A DNA stretch of 64,000 bases from CAZELM01 sp964512995 (GTDB lineage Bacteria > CSSED10-310): NCBI GenBank assembly GCA_964512995.1, contig CAZELM010000022.1, positions 18,000 through 81,999 on the forward strand, read 5' to 3'. Shown piece by piece: positions 54,749 through 63,830 of the stretch (position 1 is the stretch's first letter; every line of letters begins with the position of its first letter). Both the position numbers and the translations under genes were made by a program. Below the pieces are notes generated by a model, which did not search any database, was not told where the DNA came from, and saw nothing but the letters and a program-made list of their open reading frames with translations.

Positions 54749-56084
54749 ATCCGTTCGAATACTGGCGATCGATGACCATATTGCCGCTCGGAACCAGTAT
54801 GCAACTTGTCTCAGAAACATATATCATCTCGAGTTGGCAGACAGCGCTCAGGTGGCACTCGAGAAAGCGAAGGTTGCGCCTTTCGATCTATATATCACAG
54901 ATCTCATGATGCCTGGAATGGATGGTATTCAGTTTATTCGAAAACTGAAAAAACTTCAGCCGGATGCCGGGATCATTGTTGTGTCACAAACTGAAGAAAT
55001 CGATCTGGCTATTGGTGCATTTCGTGAAAAGCCCCTGGATTTTTTGCGCAAGCCAATCCGAAATTCCCTGCTTCTCAATGCAATAGAGAAAAATCTGGAG
55101 ATGAGACAGCTCCAGTCGAAACTTGCTGTATTGACATCGGTATCTGCAAAGGATGCCAATTGTCCGGAACCGGTCTTGGGAGATAGTCCGGAGATGAAAG
55201 TTTTCTGGGAAACGACTCAGCAAATAGCCCAGTCCACGATCAATCCTGCTATCCTGATTTGTGGCGAATCCGGTACCGGGAAAGAAGTGGTGGCGAGATG
55301 TTTACATCAATGGTCGAACCGGACAGCTGGTCCATTCATCGCCATGAATTGCGGCCTGCTGTCTCCGAATCTTACAGCCAGCGAACTGATGGGTGTGGAG
55401 AAGGGGGTTGCCACTGGTGTTGAACGAAGTATTGGAAAATTCCGTGCGGCAGATGGCGGAACACTTTTCCTGGACGAAATCGCGGAGTTGCCTCTGGATG
55501 TTCAGCCGATGCTGCTCCGTGTGCTGCAGGAACGAGTCGTTGTACCGGTCGGTGGATATACGGAATACCCCGTGAATATTCGGGTGATTGCCGCAACGAA
55601 CAAGGATCTGCGGCAACTCGTTACACAGAGGTTGTTCCGTGAAGATCTGTTTTACCGTATCGCGGTTGTTCGTTTGGATGTCCCGCCATTGAGAAATCGA
55701 AAAAGCGATATCCTTGCGCTACTTCAGCACCTTTATCGCCGGCATGGAGGCAGTGGGATTTTGCCGATGAGCGATTCTGAAATCAAGCAATGGATAGCTT
55801 ACGATTGGCCCGGAAATATCCGCCAACTCGAAAATGCCCTCCTCAGCCGCATCATCTCCGGCAACCCGATCAATCTCACACTGTCAGCCGCAACGTCACT
55901 CGACTCCTCTCGACCGGATATGCATGAATTCATCAAAGGCAAAACGTGGGAACAGATCAGATCAGAAGTGTTTACCTGCTCACTGAATCAAGCGGAAGGC
56001 AATATCCGACAGGCCGCTCGTGCACTCGATATTCCCAAATCCACACTCTGGGAGTTTTTTAAGAAGAATCAACCGATATCTTGA
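54729..56084 (+). CDS. NtrC-like response regulator with divergent GAFTGA loop
   Basis: 451 residues. Receiver (about 8-125) with the phospho-acceptor D58 in YITDLMMPGMDG and K-type switch in DFLRKPI. AAA+ domain (about 150-380): GESGTGKE (G179-E186), TLFLDEIAELPLDVQ (Walker B), LREDL/FREDLFYRIAVVRLDVPPLR. Fis-type DNA-binding helices at the end (NIRQAARALDIPKSTLWEFF). The sigma-54 contact loop, normally GAFTGA, is G226-V-A-T-G-V231 here: the critical Phe is Ala and the last Ala is Val. Contact with sigma-54 may be lost or altered. ATG 54729 lies within the end of the histidine kinase gene, so the two are coupled. Confidence 0.92.
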   Translation: MMEETRKSVRILAIDDHIAARNQYATCLRNIYHLELADSAQVALEKAKVAPFDLYITDLMMPGMDGIQFIRKLKKLQPDAGIIVVSQTEEIDLAIGAFREKPLDFLRKPIRNSLLLNAIEKNLEMRQLQSKLAVLTSVSAKDANCPEPVLGDSPEMKVFWETTQQIAQSTINPAILICGESGTGKEVVARCLHQWSNRTAGPFIAMNCGLLSPNLTASELMGVEKGVATGVERSIGKFRAADGGTLFLDEIAELPLDVQPMLLRVLQERVVVPVGGYTEYPVNIRVIAATNKDLRQLVTQRLFREDLFYRIAVVRLDVPPLRNRKSDILALLQHLYRRHGGSGILPMSDSEIKQWIAYDWPGNIRQLENALLSRIISGNPINLTLSAATSLDSSRPDMHEFIKGKTWEQIRSEVFTCSLNQAEGNIRQAARALDIPKSTLWEFFKKNQPIS

Positions 56085-56103
56085 ACTAGAGATCACTTGG
56101 GTT

Positions 56104-56745
56104 ATGAAGAATCGGATGAATCGGATGAAATCGAATGGATTTCCTAAACGGATTATCCTTCTGACAGGTTTTCGACCCTTTCTCCATTTTTCGGAGAACC
56201 CATCAGAACGCATCGCACGTCACCTGAACGGAAAAGAGATTGGACCGTCATACCGCGTTGCCGGTCAGATCCTGAACGTCGCATATTCAGACTGCAAAAT
56301 GTTTCCGACATTGATCAATCATATCGATGTGCCGGCCGCAGTCATTATGACGGGACTTGATTCAAATACGAATGCAATAAAACTGGAGCGCATCGCCATC
56401 AACATCGAAGATTCCATCGAACCGGATGCAATCGGAGACCTGGCTCGGAATCGACGTATCTGCAAGAATGCTCCGGATGCTTTTTTTTCAAGATTACCAT
56501 TGGAGCAGATACAATCGGAACTGGTGAACAGTGGCATAAAAACAATCATCTCGAATTCCGCAGGAACGTATGTGTGTAATTCATTGTATTTCAATATGCT
56601 CCTTCGCTTGGATCCATCCATACCATGTGGATTCATCCATCTGCCGATGATCAGTACAGAGTGGACGGAAGTGATAATGAGAGATGCCATTTTTCAGTTG
56701 ATCCGGTCTGTGATCAGACATTTATCGGGGATGACAGCAAAGTGA
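56104..56745 (+). CDS. pcp: pyroglutamyl-peptidase (C15 family)
   Basis: 213 residues, near the usual 200-220. It removes N-terminal pyroglutamate from peptides. Family motifs: RIILLTGFRPFLHFSENPSE, LERIAINIED with catalytic E95, NSAGTYVCN with nucleophile C158 and GFIHLPM with H179. All three catalytic residues are present. ATG 56104 is the first good start after the response regulator stop at 56084; upstream in-frame starts overlap that gene. Other ATGs at 56116 and 56125 are possible. Cytoplasmic, and probably in the same transcript as the gene before it. Confidence 0.9.
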   Translation: MKNRMNRMKSNGFPKRIILLTGFRPFLHFSENPSERIARHLNGKEIGPSYRVAGQILNVAYSDCKMFPTLINHIDVPAAVIMTGLDSNTNAIKLERIAINIEDSIEPDAIGDLARNRRICKNAPDAFFSRLPLEQIQSELVNSGIKTIISNSAGTYVCNSLYFNMLLRLDPSIPCGFIHLPMISTEWTEVIMRDAIFQLIRSVIRHLSGMTAK

Positions 56746-56813
56746 ACTCATGAAAAAGTCAGAAACAGGTTCATGGTCATCCATACAGAGATGAGATTTT
56801 CGAGGAACTATTT

Positions 56814-58196
56814 ATGAATATAAAAAATTTCGCTGATGCTCAGACATTTTTATATAATTTCATCAATTACGAAACAAAAACGAGTGTTCCCTATACCAGT
56901 CGGCACTATAATCTTGAAAACTTCAGAGAATTCCTTCATCTGCTGGATGATCCGAACGAACGATTGCCATCAATCCATATTGCCGGAACAAAAGGGAAAG
57001 GTTCCACATCTGCTTTTACCGCTTCAATGCTGCAGGCGTTGGGGTATCAGACCGGTTTATATACATCACCCCATCTCGTGAATATTCGTGAACGCATGCG
57101 GGTAAATGGCAAAGCCATCTCCGAACAGGACTTTGTCCGGTGGACGCAAAAAATATCCGAGACACTTGGCTGTTCTGACCGGATAGCAGCAGATGGATAC
57201 CGAACCACTTTTGAACTGCTGACCGCGATCGCATTCCTGTATTTTCATTCCCTCAATCTGGATTGGGCTGTTTTTGAAGTCGGGATGGGTGGCCGGTTGG
57301 ACTGTACCAATGTGATAAATCCATCTGTTTCTCTGATAACCCCGATCAGCAAGGATCACATGGAGAGTCTTGGAAATACTATTTCCGGGATTGTTCTTGA
57401 GAAAACCGGAATATTACGGGAGAACATCCCGGCCGTCATCGCGAAACAATCGCCGACGGCATGGAAATGCATCCGGAAATTCGTTGAAAATAAAGATATT
57501 CCGGTGATTTCCGTGACTGACATGACACGGTATCGGATCAGCCGGGTCACTCCCGAAGGATCCATCTTCACGGTGCGGATTCGTGGAGGCGTCGAACTGC
57601 ATGATCTGGAGATCAAACTCCCAGGGATGATTCAGATCGAAAATGCAATTCATGCGATAATTGCATTATATGAGCTCCATAAACAAGATCGGATCATCTG
57701 GGACGAATCGTTGATACGTAAGGGATTGATCAATACCCGATGGCCGGGAAGACTGCATTTCCTGAATCTCGGAGAATGGTTTCCGGGGAGTTTTCATGGC
57801 CGGGTGTTAGTGGACGGGGCACATAATCCTGCTGCTATGAGTCGGCTGGTCAAAGAACTGATCCGTTTTTTCCCCGGAGTCAAGCCAACGATCATACTCG
57901 GGGTTCCTTCAAATAAAGATGTACGGGGGATATTGACGAAAATCGCACCCATTGCTTCGGCTTTCATACTCACCCGATATCAAAACAGCAGATCTATGGA
58001 TCTCCAAACCTTGAAAGAGGTGGCCAGCAACTATCACAGCCAGATTACAACAGCGGAGAATCTCCAGGAAGCACTGGTTCTGGCCTCCAAATTGACACCG
58101 AAACCGGAATTGCTGGTGATCACGGGATCGCTATATCTGACAGGCGAGCTACTGGAGTTGGCTGGACTCACGAATGAAGCGTTGAATCTATGGTAA
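56814..58196 (+). CDS. folC: folylpolyglutamate/dihydrofolate synthase
   Basis: 460 residues. FolC adds glutamate to folates (and usually also to dihydropteroate). Mur-ligase fold: IHIAGTKGKGSTSAFTAS (P-loop), YTSPHLVNIRERMRVNG, FEVGMGGRLDCTNV, ITPISKDHMESLG, and in the C-terminal domain VLVDGAHNPAAMSRL. GTKGKGS and the HLVNIRER signature are diagnostic. GAGGAAC lies upstream of the ATG. The nucleotidyltransferase gene follows after 10 bases, so they share an operon. Confidence 0.95.
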   Translation: MNIKNFADAQTFLYNFINYETKTSVPYTSRHYNLENFREFLHLLDDPNERLPSIHIAGTKGKGSTSAFTASMLQALGYQTGLYTSPHLVNIRERMRVNGKAISEQDFVRWTQKISETLGCSDRIAADGYRTTFELLTAIAFLYFHSLNLDWAVFEVGMGGRLDCTNVINPSVSLITPISKDHMESLGNTISGIVLEKTGILRENIPAVIAKQSPTAWKCIRKFVENKDIPVISVTDMTRYRISRVTPEGSIFTVRIRGGVELHDLEIKLPGMIQIENAIHAIIALYELHKQDRIIWDESLIRKGLINTRWPGRLHFLNLGEWFPGSFHGRVLVDGAHNPAAMSRLVKELIRFFPGVKPTIILGVPSNKDVRGILTKIAPIASAFILTRYQNSRSMDLQTLKEVASNYHSQITTAENLQEALVLASKLTPKPELLVITGSLYLTGELLELAGLTNEALNLW

Positions 58197-58206
58197 GGGA
58201 GGATAA

Positions 58207-59487
58207 ATGATGCAGGAAAAAATCGATGCGGTGATACTTGCTGGAACCCACCGATCCAGTAAACGATTGATACGGGATAAGAATAAAGCCTTTTTGGAAC
58301 TGGAAGGGAAATCATTGATCACGCATGTTACCGAACAGGTGCTTCAGACTCCTCAAATCCATAAAATCATCGTGGTCGGTCCCAGGGAAGAACTGGAGAT
58401 CATGTTGAAGCCACTGATCGATTCCGATCACCGGCTTCGAATCGTTCAGCAACGAAGCAGGATGCTGGAAAACGTCTGGAATGGATTTCTGGCAACCTTT
58501 CCGGATGGCAACAATCTCCCGTTTAATCGGGAAATCAATACATTGCTCCTCGGCGGCCATCTTCCCATCCGGAACGAAGCGCAATTGTATGTATTCTATG
58601 CTGTGTATGCTGCCATTGCCGCTCAGATGGCGAAAGACCATTCCACGGCATTGAGTGAACGGGCTGTATTGAGTGTGATGGAACATCGCTTTGATGAGTT
58701 TCGGCAACGATATGAACGCCGCGAGTTTTTCATGGGCCGGATCAGTGTCAATACGCTTCTGACATCAGGGCATATTCTGCACGATACCGATCAGGGGATT
58801 TGTTTTCAGAGACCGGAGCTTTTTGAATTTTTTTGGGACTGGGAGTGTCGATTCAATAAAAAAATCATCGTTACGGCATGTGACCTCCCATTGTTGACCC
58901 ATCAGGCGCTCAGTGACTTTGTGGATCGTGCGTCGGCTCGTGAGGAAGATTTTATCTTTGGTGTCGCAACCTCCGAATTACTGGAGCATTTCTACACGGG
59001 TGATAATGGCCGGCCCGGCATCATCCGTCCCTACCTCTGGCTTCGGGAAGCCAAGATTCGTGCTGCCAATCTGATCCTGGTCAAGCCAAATCGGATCGGA
59101 AACAAGGAGTTAATCCAGGAAAGTTTTGGAATACGAAAGATGACGGAATGGGGGAATGTTCTGAGCATGATCTGGAAACTGGTATTGCAGAAGAACCGGT
59201 ATCAGACCACCCGTACAGCATTAATGCTTCAGACAGTCGCCATGCTTCATCGAAACAATTATAAAAAAGCGGCGGAATGGCTGAGACAATACATCCGTAC
59301 CGCTCGGCTGGAAGATATTTTCAGCCGGTTGTTTATGACTCAGTTCAAACTGATTACGGTTCAATATGGAGGTGTCTCTTTGGATATCGATACCGAGGAG
59401 GATTACATCCGGCTTTCAGAAAATTATCGCTATTGGTTGCAGCTTCAGGAAAAACTGGCTTCTGAATTTGGACGCCAGGAGCTGTAA
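58207..59487 (+). CDS. MobA-like nucleotidyltransferase with inserted segment, function unknown
   Basis: 426 residues. The N-terminal part has the nucleotidyltransferase signature AVILAGTHRSSKRLIRDKNK followed by ELEGKSLITHV. A first LLLGGHLP segment (about residue 115-125) takes the place where a DxP motif is expected, but with His; after ~100 residues a second, intact copy KKIIVTACDLPLLTHQALS follows. The segment between them is helical. The C-terminal ~100 residues include VSLDIDTEEDYIRL, the typical closing DIDTPED-like motif of MobA/CofC-like enzymes. The product should transfer a nucleotide to a phosphorylated substrate; which one cannot be told. GGGAGG precedes the start, and folC lies just upstream. 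Confidence 0.8.
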   Translation: MMQEKIDAVILAGTHRSSKRLIRDKNKAFLELEGKSLITHVTEQVLQTPQIHKIIVVGPREELEIMLKPLIDSDHRLRIVQQRSRMLENVWNGFLATFPDGNNLPFNREINTLLLGGHLPIRNEAQLYVFYAVYAAIAAQMAKDHSTALSERAVLSVMEHRFDEFRQRYERREFFMGRISVNTLLTSGHILHDTDQGICFQRPELFEFFWDWECRFNKKIIVTACDLPLLTHQALSDFVDRASAREEDFIFGVATSELLEHFYTGDNGRPGIIRPYLWLREAKIRAANLILVKPNRIGNKELIQESFGIRKMTEWGNVLSMIWKLVLQKNRYQTTRTALMLQTVAMLHRNNYKKAAEWLRQYIRTARLEDIFSRLFMTQFKLITVQYGGVSLDIDTEEDYIRLSENYRYWLQLQEKLASEFGRQEL

Positions 59488-59568
59488 GATCAGCATTCCC
59501 CGATTTATCAAGACCATTGCCATCAATAGTCAATGGTATCCACAGCCTTAAAAACCGATCACTGTGAT

Positions 59569-60273
59569 TCATCGCGGCGTCTGTCGTGAAAATCGTATCT
59601 TCAATAATACCCATAACGCGATAAAGCCATCCTGCCAACGAATCTTTTTGCCTTCTTCGATCGAGCGTGGTTGATATTTGATCGGGATCTCTGCGATCGG
59701 GATCCCTCGGCGCAGAATATAACCGGTGACTTCCGGGCAGAATTCAAACCCCATGCATTGAAGCGGAAGCGTTTTCAGGAGATCACTGTCGAACATTTTA
59801 TAACAGGTGGGCTCATCCGTCAGCCGGCTGCCGTAGAGCAGATTTGCGAAAAGTGTCACTCCACGACCCCCAATCCAGTATCGCAGATACGACATCCTGG
59901 AGTTCGACAGGATCCGGGAACCATAGAGAACCGGGAGATCCCTGCTTTGCATCTCCTGAATCATTTTCACAAAATCCTGGGGATCGTATTCCAGGTCCCC
60001 GTCCTGAATGACAGCGTATTTCCCGCGAATATGTGGAATAGCCGTCCGGATGGCCGCGCCCTTTCCTTGATTGACGGAATGGGTGAGGATGGTGATGAGT
60101 GGCGATGCGATAGTTCTGAGAATTGCTGGGGTCTGATCTGTGGAGCCGTCATCGACGATGATCATTTCCAGATCGATCGGCACACGTTGCACCCGGTCGA
60201 CAATGGTCAGAATCGTCTCTGCCTCATTGAGAATTGGTATGATGACTGTGAGAAGCGGCTTGGGTTCATTCAT
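59569..60273 (-). CDS. family 2 glycosyltransferase, DPM1/polyprenyl-phosphate sugar synthase type
   Basis: 234 residues. Motifs: LTVIIPILNEAETILTIVDR, MIIVDDGSTDQTP, VNQGKGAAIRTA, VIQDGDLEYDPQDF (acidic site) and EEGKKIRWQDGFIALW. No C-terminal helices, so it is of the short DPM1 form. It is a paralogue of the gene at 8307-9005 and would load a sugar onto polyprenyl phosphate, a donor for GT-C enzymes such as the one at 13882-15174. It is divergent from the GT2 operon at 60435. The start has no strong ribosome site. Confidence 0.9.
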   Translation of the reverse strand: MNEPKPLLTVIIPILNEAETILTIVDRVQRVPIDLEMIIVDDGSTDQTPAILRTIASPLITILTHSVNQGKGAAIRTAIPHIRGKYAVIQDGDLEYDPQDFVKMIQEMQSRDLPVLYGSRILSNSRMSYLRYWIGGRGVTLFANLLYGSRLTDEPTCYKMFDSDLLKTLPLQCMGFEFCPEVTGYILRRGIPIAEIPIKYQPRSIEEGKKIRWQDGFIALWVLLKIRFSRQTPR

Positions 60274-60368
60274 CGCAGCTTGAGAATATTATTGATTGTG
60301 TTGATCTGTCAATAGGAACGGCTGTTTCGTTGTTTCCGGAGATCTTTCGGGTGAATGAAATGCGATGC

Positions 60369-60397
60369 TTGACACTTCCCGGATAATTCCATTTAAT
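60369..60397 (+). promoter_or_regulatory. sigma-70-type promoter of the GT2-carbamoyltransferase operon
   Basis: TTGACA (60369-60374) and TTTAAT (60392-60397), 17 bases apart, with the start codon of the glycosyltransferase about 38 bases further. Five of six -10 bases and all -35 bases match consensus. Confidence 0.75.
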
Positions 60398-60434
60398 ATC
60401 AATTCCTGGTTTTTATTTGCAGAAAGGGAGTGAT

Positions 60435-61151
60435 ATGCAGATCTCAGTTGTAATGCCAGCGTTCAATGAAGAAGCAAACATCGAAACGACTGTCCGATGT
60501 TGTTTCGAGGTCGTCGCTCGTTATTGCGATGATCCGCAAGTCGTTGTAACCGATGATGGATCGACGGACAACACGCCATCACGTCTTCTGACCCTGGCTC
60601 AGACATTCCCCGGATTGATCGTAGAAACGAACCGACCCAATCAAGGATATGGTGCAGCGCTGGCTCGGGCGATGAAACGATCAACAGGAGATATTGTTGT
60701 CTCCCTGGATTCAGACGGCCAGTTCGATATCGCCGACCTGGAATCACTCCTTCCACAATTCACCGATGGGATTGACATTCTGACAGGATACCGGAAACAG
60801 AAAAAAGATTCCTGGATCAAAGTCTTCGGTGATCGTGCCATGAACCGGATGATTCGCCTGATGTTCTCCATTCCATTCAAGGATACGAACTGTGCATTGA
60901 AGCTGTATCGTGGTGATGTCATCCGGAAAATGCACCTGGAAGCATCCGGATTCCAACTCCCAACGGAAATCGTCCTGAAATCGTATTTTCTGGGATTGAG
61001 CGTCCGCGAAGCTCCCGTGAACCATTACCCGCGAAAGGCCGGCAGATCGGGTTTGGCAATCATCCGGACATCCTGGAAGATGTTCATCTTTTTATTGTAT
61101 CTTCGATTGAAAATCTGGTTGTTTCAAACGGGTGTGATCAGGAGTTTATAG
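60435..61151 (+). CDS. family 2 glycosyltransferase
   Basis: 238 residues. ISVVMPAFNEEANIETTVRC, VVTDDGSTDNTPSRLLTLAQ, NQGYGAALARAMKRSTGDIV, SLDSDGQFDIADLESL (DxD). A C-terminal hydrophobic stretch (WKMFIFLLYLRLKIWLFQTG) may bind the membrane surface. It resembles DPM1-type enzymes but with a different motif set (NQGYGAAL). ATG 60435 has AAAGGGAGTG upstream and follows a good promoter. It leads the operon with a sugar nucleotidyltransferase and carbamoyltransferase, only two bases before the next gene. Confidence 0.9.
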   Translation: MQISVVMPAFNEEANIETTVRCCFEVVARYCDDPQVVVTDDGSTDNTPSRLLTLAQTFPGLIVETNRPNQGYGAALARAMKRSTGDIVVSLDSDGQFDIADLESLLPQFTDGIDILTGYRKQKKDSWIKVFGDRAMNRMIRLMFSIPFKDTNCALKLYRGDVIRKMHLEASGFQLPTEIVLKSYFLGLSVREAPVNHYPRKAGRSGLAIIRTSWKMFIFLLYLRLKIWLFQTGVIRSL

Positions 61152-61153
61152 CC

Positions 61154-62101
61154 ATGAACCGAAGCAATATCCATGGTGTCATATTGGCGGCGGGAGAAGG
61201 CGCCCGGCTTCGACCCTTGAGTTTTCAACAGCCCAAACCGCTGCTTCCGATCTGCAATAAATCGATTATTCAACACCAGATCGAATCCATGAAAGCGATT
61301 GGTATCAGCGAATTTTTAATCGTTGTGGGGCACCTGGGGCGTCATATCATGGATGAATTCGGGAATGGTGCAGCGATGAATATCCGCATCCGGTATATCA
61401 TCCAGGAGAAACTCCTGGGAATCGCTCATGCCGTTTACCAACTCGAAGAAGAGGTCGATGGACCCATCCTGCTGTTTCTGGGCGATATCTTTTTCGTTCC
61501 CCGGCATCTGGACCAGATGCTCAAACTGTTTGAGCAACATCATGCATCCGGCGTATTGGCTGTGAAACAGGAGCTTCATCCCGAGTATGTCCGGCGTAAC
61601 TTTGCAGTGACACTTCATCCGGACGGCCGGATCATCCGGGTCGTGGAAAAACCCCGATATGTAAAAGATAACCTTAAAGGGTGCGGGATTTATTTATTCG
61701 ATCTGCCGATCTTTGATGCCATTCGCCGGACACCCCGGACAGCCATGCGCGATGAATATGAGATTACGACCGCCATTCAGATTCTGATTGATGATGGATA
61801 TCCTGTGTTTCCGGCGGAAGTGGTGGACTGGGATATGAATGTCACCGTGCCCTGTGATCTTCTGGACTGCAACCTGAAAATGCTTCAGCATGATGGACTC
61901 AGTCAATTGATCGACCCGACCGCAGCTTTAGTTCCGGGCACGCGTGTCGATCATTCGGTTATCGGTGCAAATGTTGCTGTCAAACATCCGATCAGAATAA
62001 CGCATTCATTGATCATGCCGGGGACTGTGGTGGATTCGAATCGGGATCTGGATCATGTGATCCTGTCGGCGGAATCGATGATTCAATGCGCGACGGATTA
62101 G
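61154..62101 (+). CDS. sugar-1-phosphate nucleotidyltransferase
   Basis: 315 residues. Signature GVILAAGEGARLRPLSFQQP followed by KPLLPICNKSIIQHQIESM, then LFLGDIFFV (metal Asp), VVEKPRYVK and a short C-terminal left-handed-helix-like part (DHSVIGANVAVKHPIRITHS). It should make an NDP-sugar from a sugar 1-phosphate; the sugar and nucleotide cannot be told. AGGAG precedes the ATG. Its stop overlaps the upstream part of the carbamoyltransferase ORF (true start 62110, eight bases after). Confidence 0.9.
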   Translation: MNRSNIHGVILAAGEGARLRPLSFQQPKPLLPICNKSIIQHQIESMKAIGISEFLIVVGHLGRHIMDEFGNGAAMNIRIRYIIQEKLLGIAHAVYQLEEEVDGPILLFLGDIFFVPRHLDQMLKLFEQHHASGVLAVKQELHPEYVRRNFAVTLHPDGRIIRVVEKPRYVKDNLKGCGIYLFDLPIFDAIRRTPRTAMRDEYEITTAIQILIDDGYPVFPAEVVDWDMNVTVPCDLLDCNLKMLQHDGLSQLIDPTAALVPGTRVDHSVIGANVAVKHPIRITHSLIMPGTVVDSNRDLDHVILSAESMIQCATD

Positions 62102-62109
62102 GAGACCGT

Positions 62110-63816
62110 ATGTCTCATAACCTTCGGTATATCTCCGTTCACGCAGGTCATGATGCCAATGTCACCGTGATGGATGACCAATGTCAAGTCCTTTTCGCTG
62201 CGGGTGAAGAACGCTTTAACAGACAAAAAATGTATGCGGGATTTCCAGTAAAGGCCATTCGATATGCCGTGGATCACTACGGACCGTCGTTTCTCCACAT
62301 AGCGACACCGCGGATGAGATTCAGAAAGAAAATTTTACGGGAGCTGGGATTCTTCGCAAACAGCTTCCGGAAAAACCTCGCTGCACCCCGATTCGGAGTC
62401 TGGCTTCAGAATGGATTCAAGAAGCTGTTTATCGGACGTACACTGGAGCAGGATGTTCCCAAAACCGGCATAGATCTGGCATGGCCGGTGTTCAATGTCG
62501 AGCATCACGATGCGCATGCTGCGGGAGCTTTTTATCATTCCGGATTTGGCTCCTGCTATGTGATGACTTTGGATGGGGAAGGAGACGGGTACTCCTGCTG
62601 CTTTTACCGGGCGGATCATCAGGGACTCCACCGGTTCCGTGCATTTTATCACAATGAGATCACCTGCGGCCGGGATTATGAAAAAGTGACGGCCATGCTC
62701 GGATTTCACCCACTCCGGCATCCCGGAAAAATAACAGGTCTGGCTGCATTCGGTCGACATGACCCGGATTGTGTCCACACGCTGGAACATTATCTCAAAA
62801 CGAGCTGGCGGGCAGACAAACATAAAATCCTTTCGACTGCCGATGCATATCAGGTGATCACCACCGATGGAAAAGCCGCCCTGATGAAAGACCGGGAGAA
62901 TATCTTCGGGCGTTTTTCGCGGGAGGATATGGCATTTGCCATCCAGTATCTGACAGAAACAACGGTTTTGTCACTTATCAAACAGCAAATCCCGCGGACT
63001 GCCAGCGAAAGCATTGCCTTGTCCGGCGGTGTGTTTGCCAATGTCGCTCTGAACAAAAAAATAAAAGATCTGGGATTCAGCAGTATTTTCATTCAGCCGG
63101 CCATGTCGGATTGCGGGCTTTCTCTCGGCGCGATGTTGTATTCGCATCCGGATAAGTCGCGCCTTCAGGGTATATCGAATGTATTCTACGGCCCGTCCTA
63201 TACTCCGGATGAGATTAAGATATTGTTGGAGTCGCAGGGTATCGCTTATGAAGCGCCTGATGATCTCCCAAACGTAGCCGCGCACCTGCTGGCCGACGGA
63301 AAAGTGCTGGCTCGGTTTGACGGTGCGATGGAGTATGGACCGCGAGCTCTGGGAAACCGGTCGATTCTGTATCATGCCGGTGACAAATCGGTGAATGACT
63401 GGCTGAACAAGCAGTTGAACCGGACGGAATTTATGCCGTTCGCTCCAGTGATTCTGGAGCGGTTTGCGCAGGAATATCTGGTGGGATATACAGGTGCGGA
63501 ACGGACCGCCAAATTCATGACCATCACATTTGAGTGCACGGAAAAAATGAAACGGGACGCTCCGGCTGTCGTCCATGTCGATGGTACCGCACGACCTCAG
63601 GTGCTCGGACCGGATGATAATCCGGGATATGCAGCGATATTGGAAGCCTATTATCAGTTGACAGGCATCCCGATCCTGGTGAACACGAGTTTCAATATGC
63701 ACGAAGAACCGATTGTGATGACACCGGAAGACGCATTGCGGGCATTTTACGCGAGCCATCTGGATGCGCTGATTCTGGGACCGTTCCTGATTCGGGGGTC
63801 ACGAGCCATGCGTTGA
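62110..63816 (+). CDS. NodU/CmcH-family carbamoyltransferase
   Basis: 568 residues. Carbamoyltransferases of this family use carbamoyl phosphate and ATP to carbamoylate a sugar or antibiotic hydroxyl. The Kae1-like N-terminal domain has SVHAGHDANVTVMDD, AAGEERFNRQKMYAGFP and the metal site H132-H-D-A-H136, then TLDGEGDGYSCC and ALSGGVFANVALNKKI. The C-terminal domain has DGAMEYGPRALGNRSILYHA, ARPQ, LVNTSFNMHEEPIV. ATG 62110 has GGAG five bases upstream. Upstream genes suggest the acceptor is a surface glycan; no antibiotic biosynthesis genes are visible. Confidence 0.93.
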   Translation: MSHNLRYISVHAGHDANVTVMDDQCQVLFAAGEERFNRQKMYAGFPVKAIRYAVDHYGPSFLHIATPRMRFRKKILRELGFFANSFRKNLAAPRFGVWLQNGFKKLFIGRTLEQDVPKTGIDLAWPVFNVEHHDAHAAGAFYHSGFGSCYVMTLDGEGDGYSCCFYRADHQGLHRFRAFYHNEITCGRDYEKVTAMLGFHPLRHPGKITGLAAFGRHDPDCVHTLEHYLKTSWRADKHKILSTADAYQVITTDGKAALMKDRENIFGRFSREDMAFAIQYLTETTVLSLIKQQIPRTASESIALSGGVFANVALNKKIKDLGFSSIFIQPAMSDCGLSLGAMLYSHPDKSRLQGISNVFYGPSYTPDEIKILLESQGIAYEAPDDLPNVAAHLLADGKVLARFDGAMEYGPRALGNRSILYHAGDKSVNDWLNKQLNRTEFMPFAPVILERFAQEYLVGYTGAERTAKFMTITFECTEKMKRDAPAVVHVDGTARPQVLGPDDNPGYAAILEAYYQLTGIPILVNTSFNMHEEPIVMTPEDALRAFYASHLDALILGPFLIRGSRAMR

Positions 63817-63830
63817 ACCTGACTCACGCG

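Noticed and set aside
8307..63816. One large polysaccharide biosynthesis locus
   Set aside because: Glycosyltransferases are spread over the window in separate small operons on both strands with unrelated genes between; no wzx, wzy or export gene was seen.
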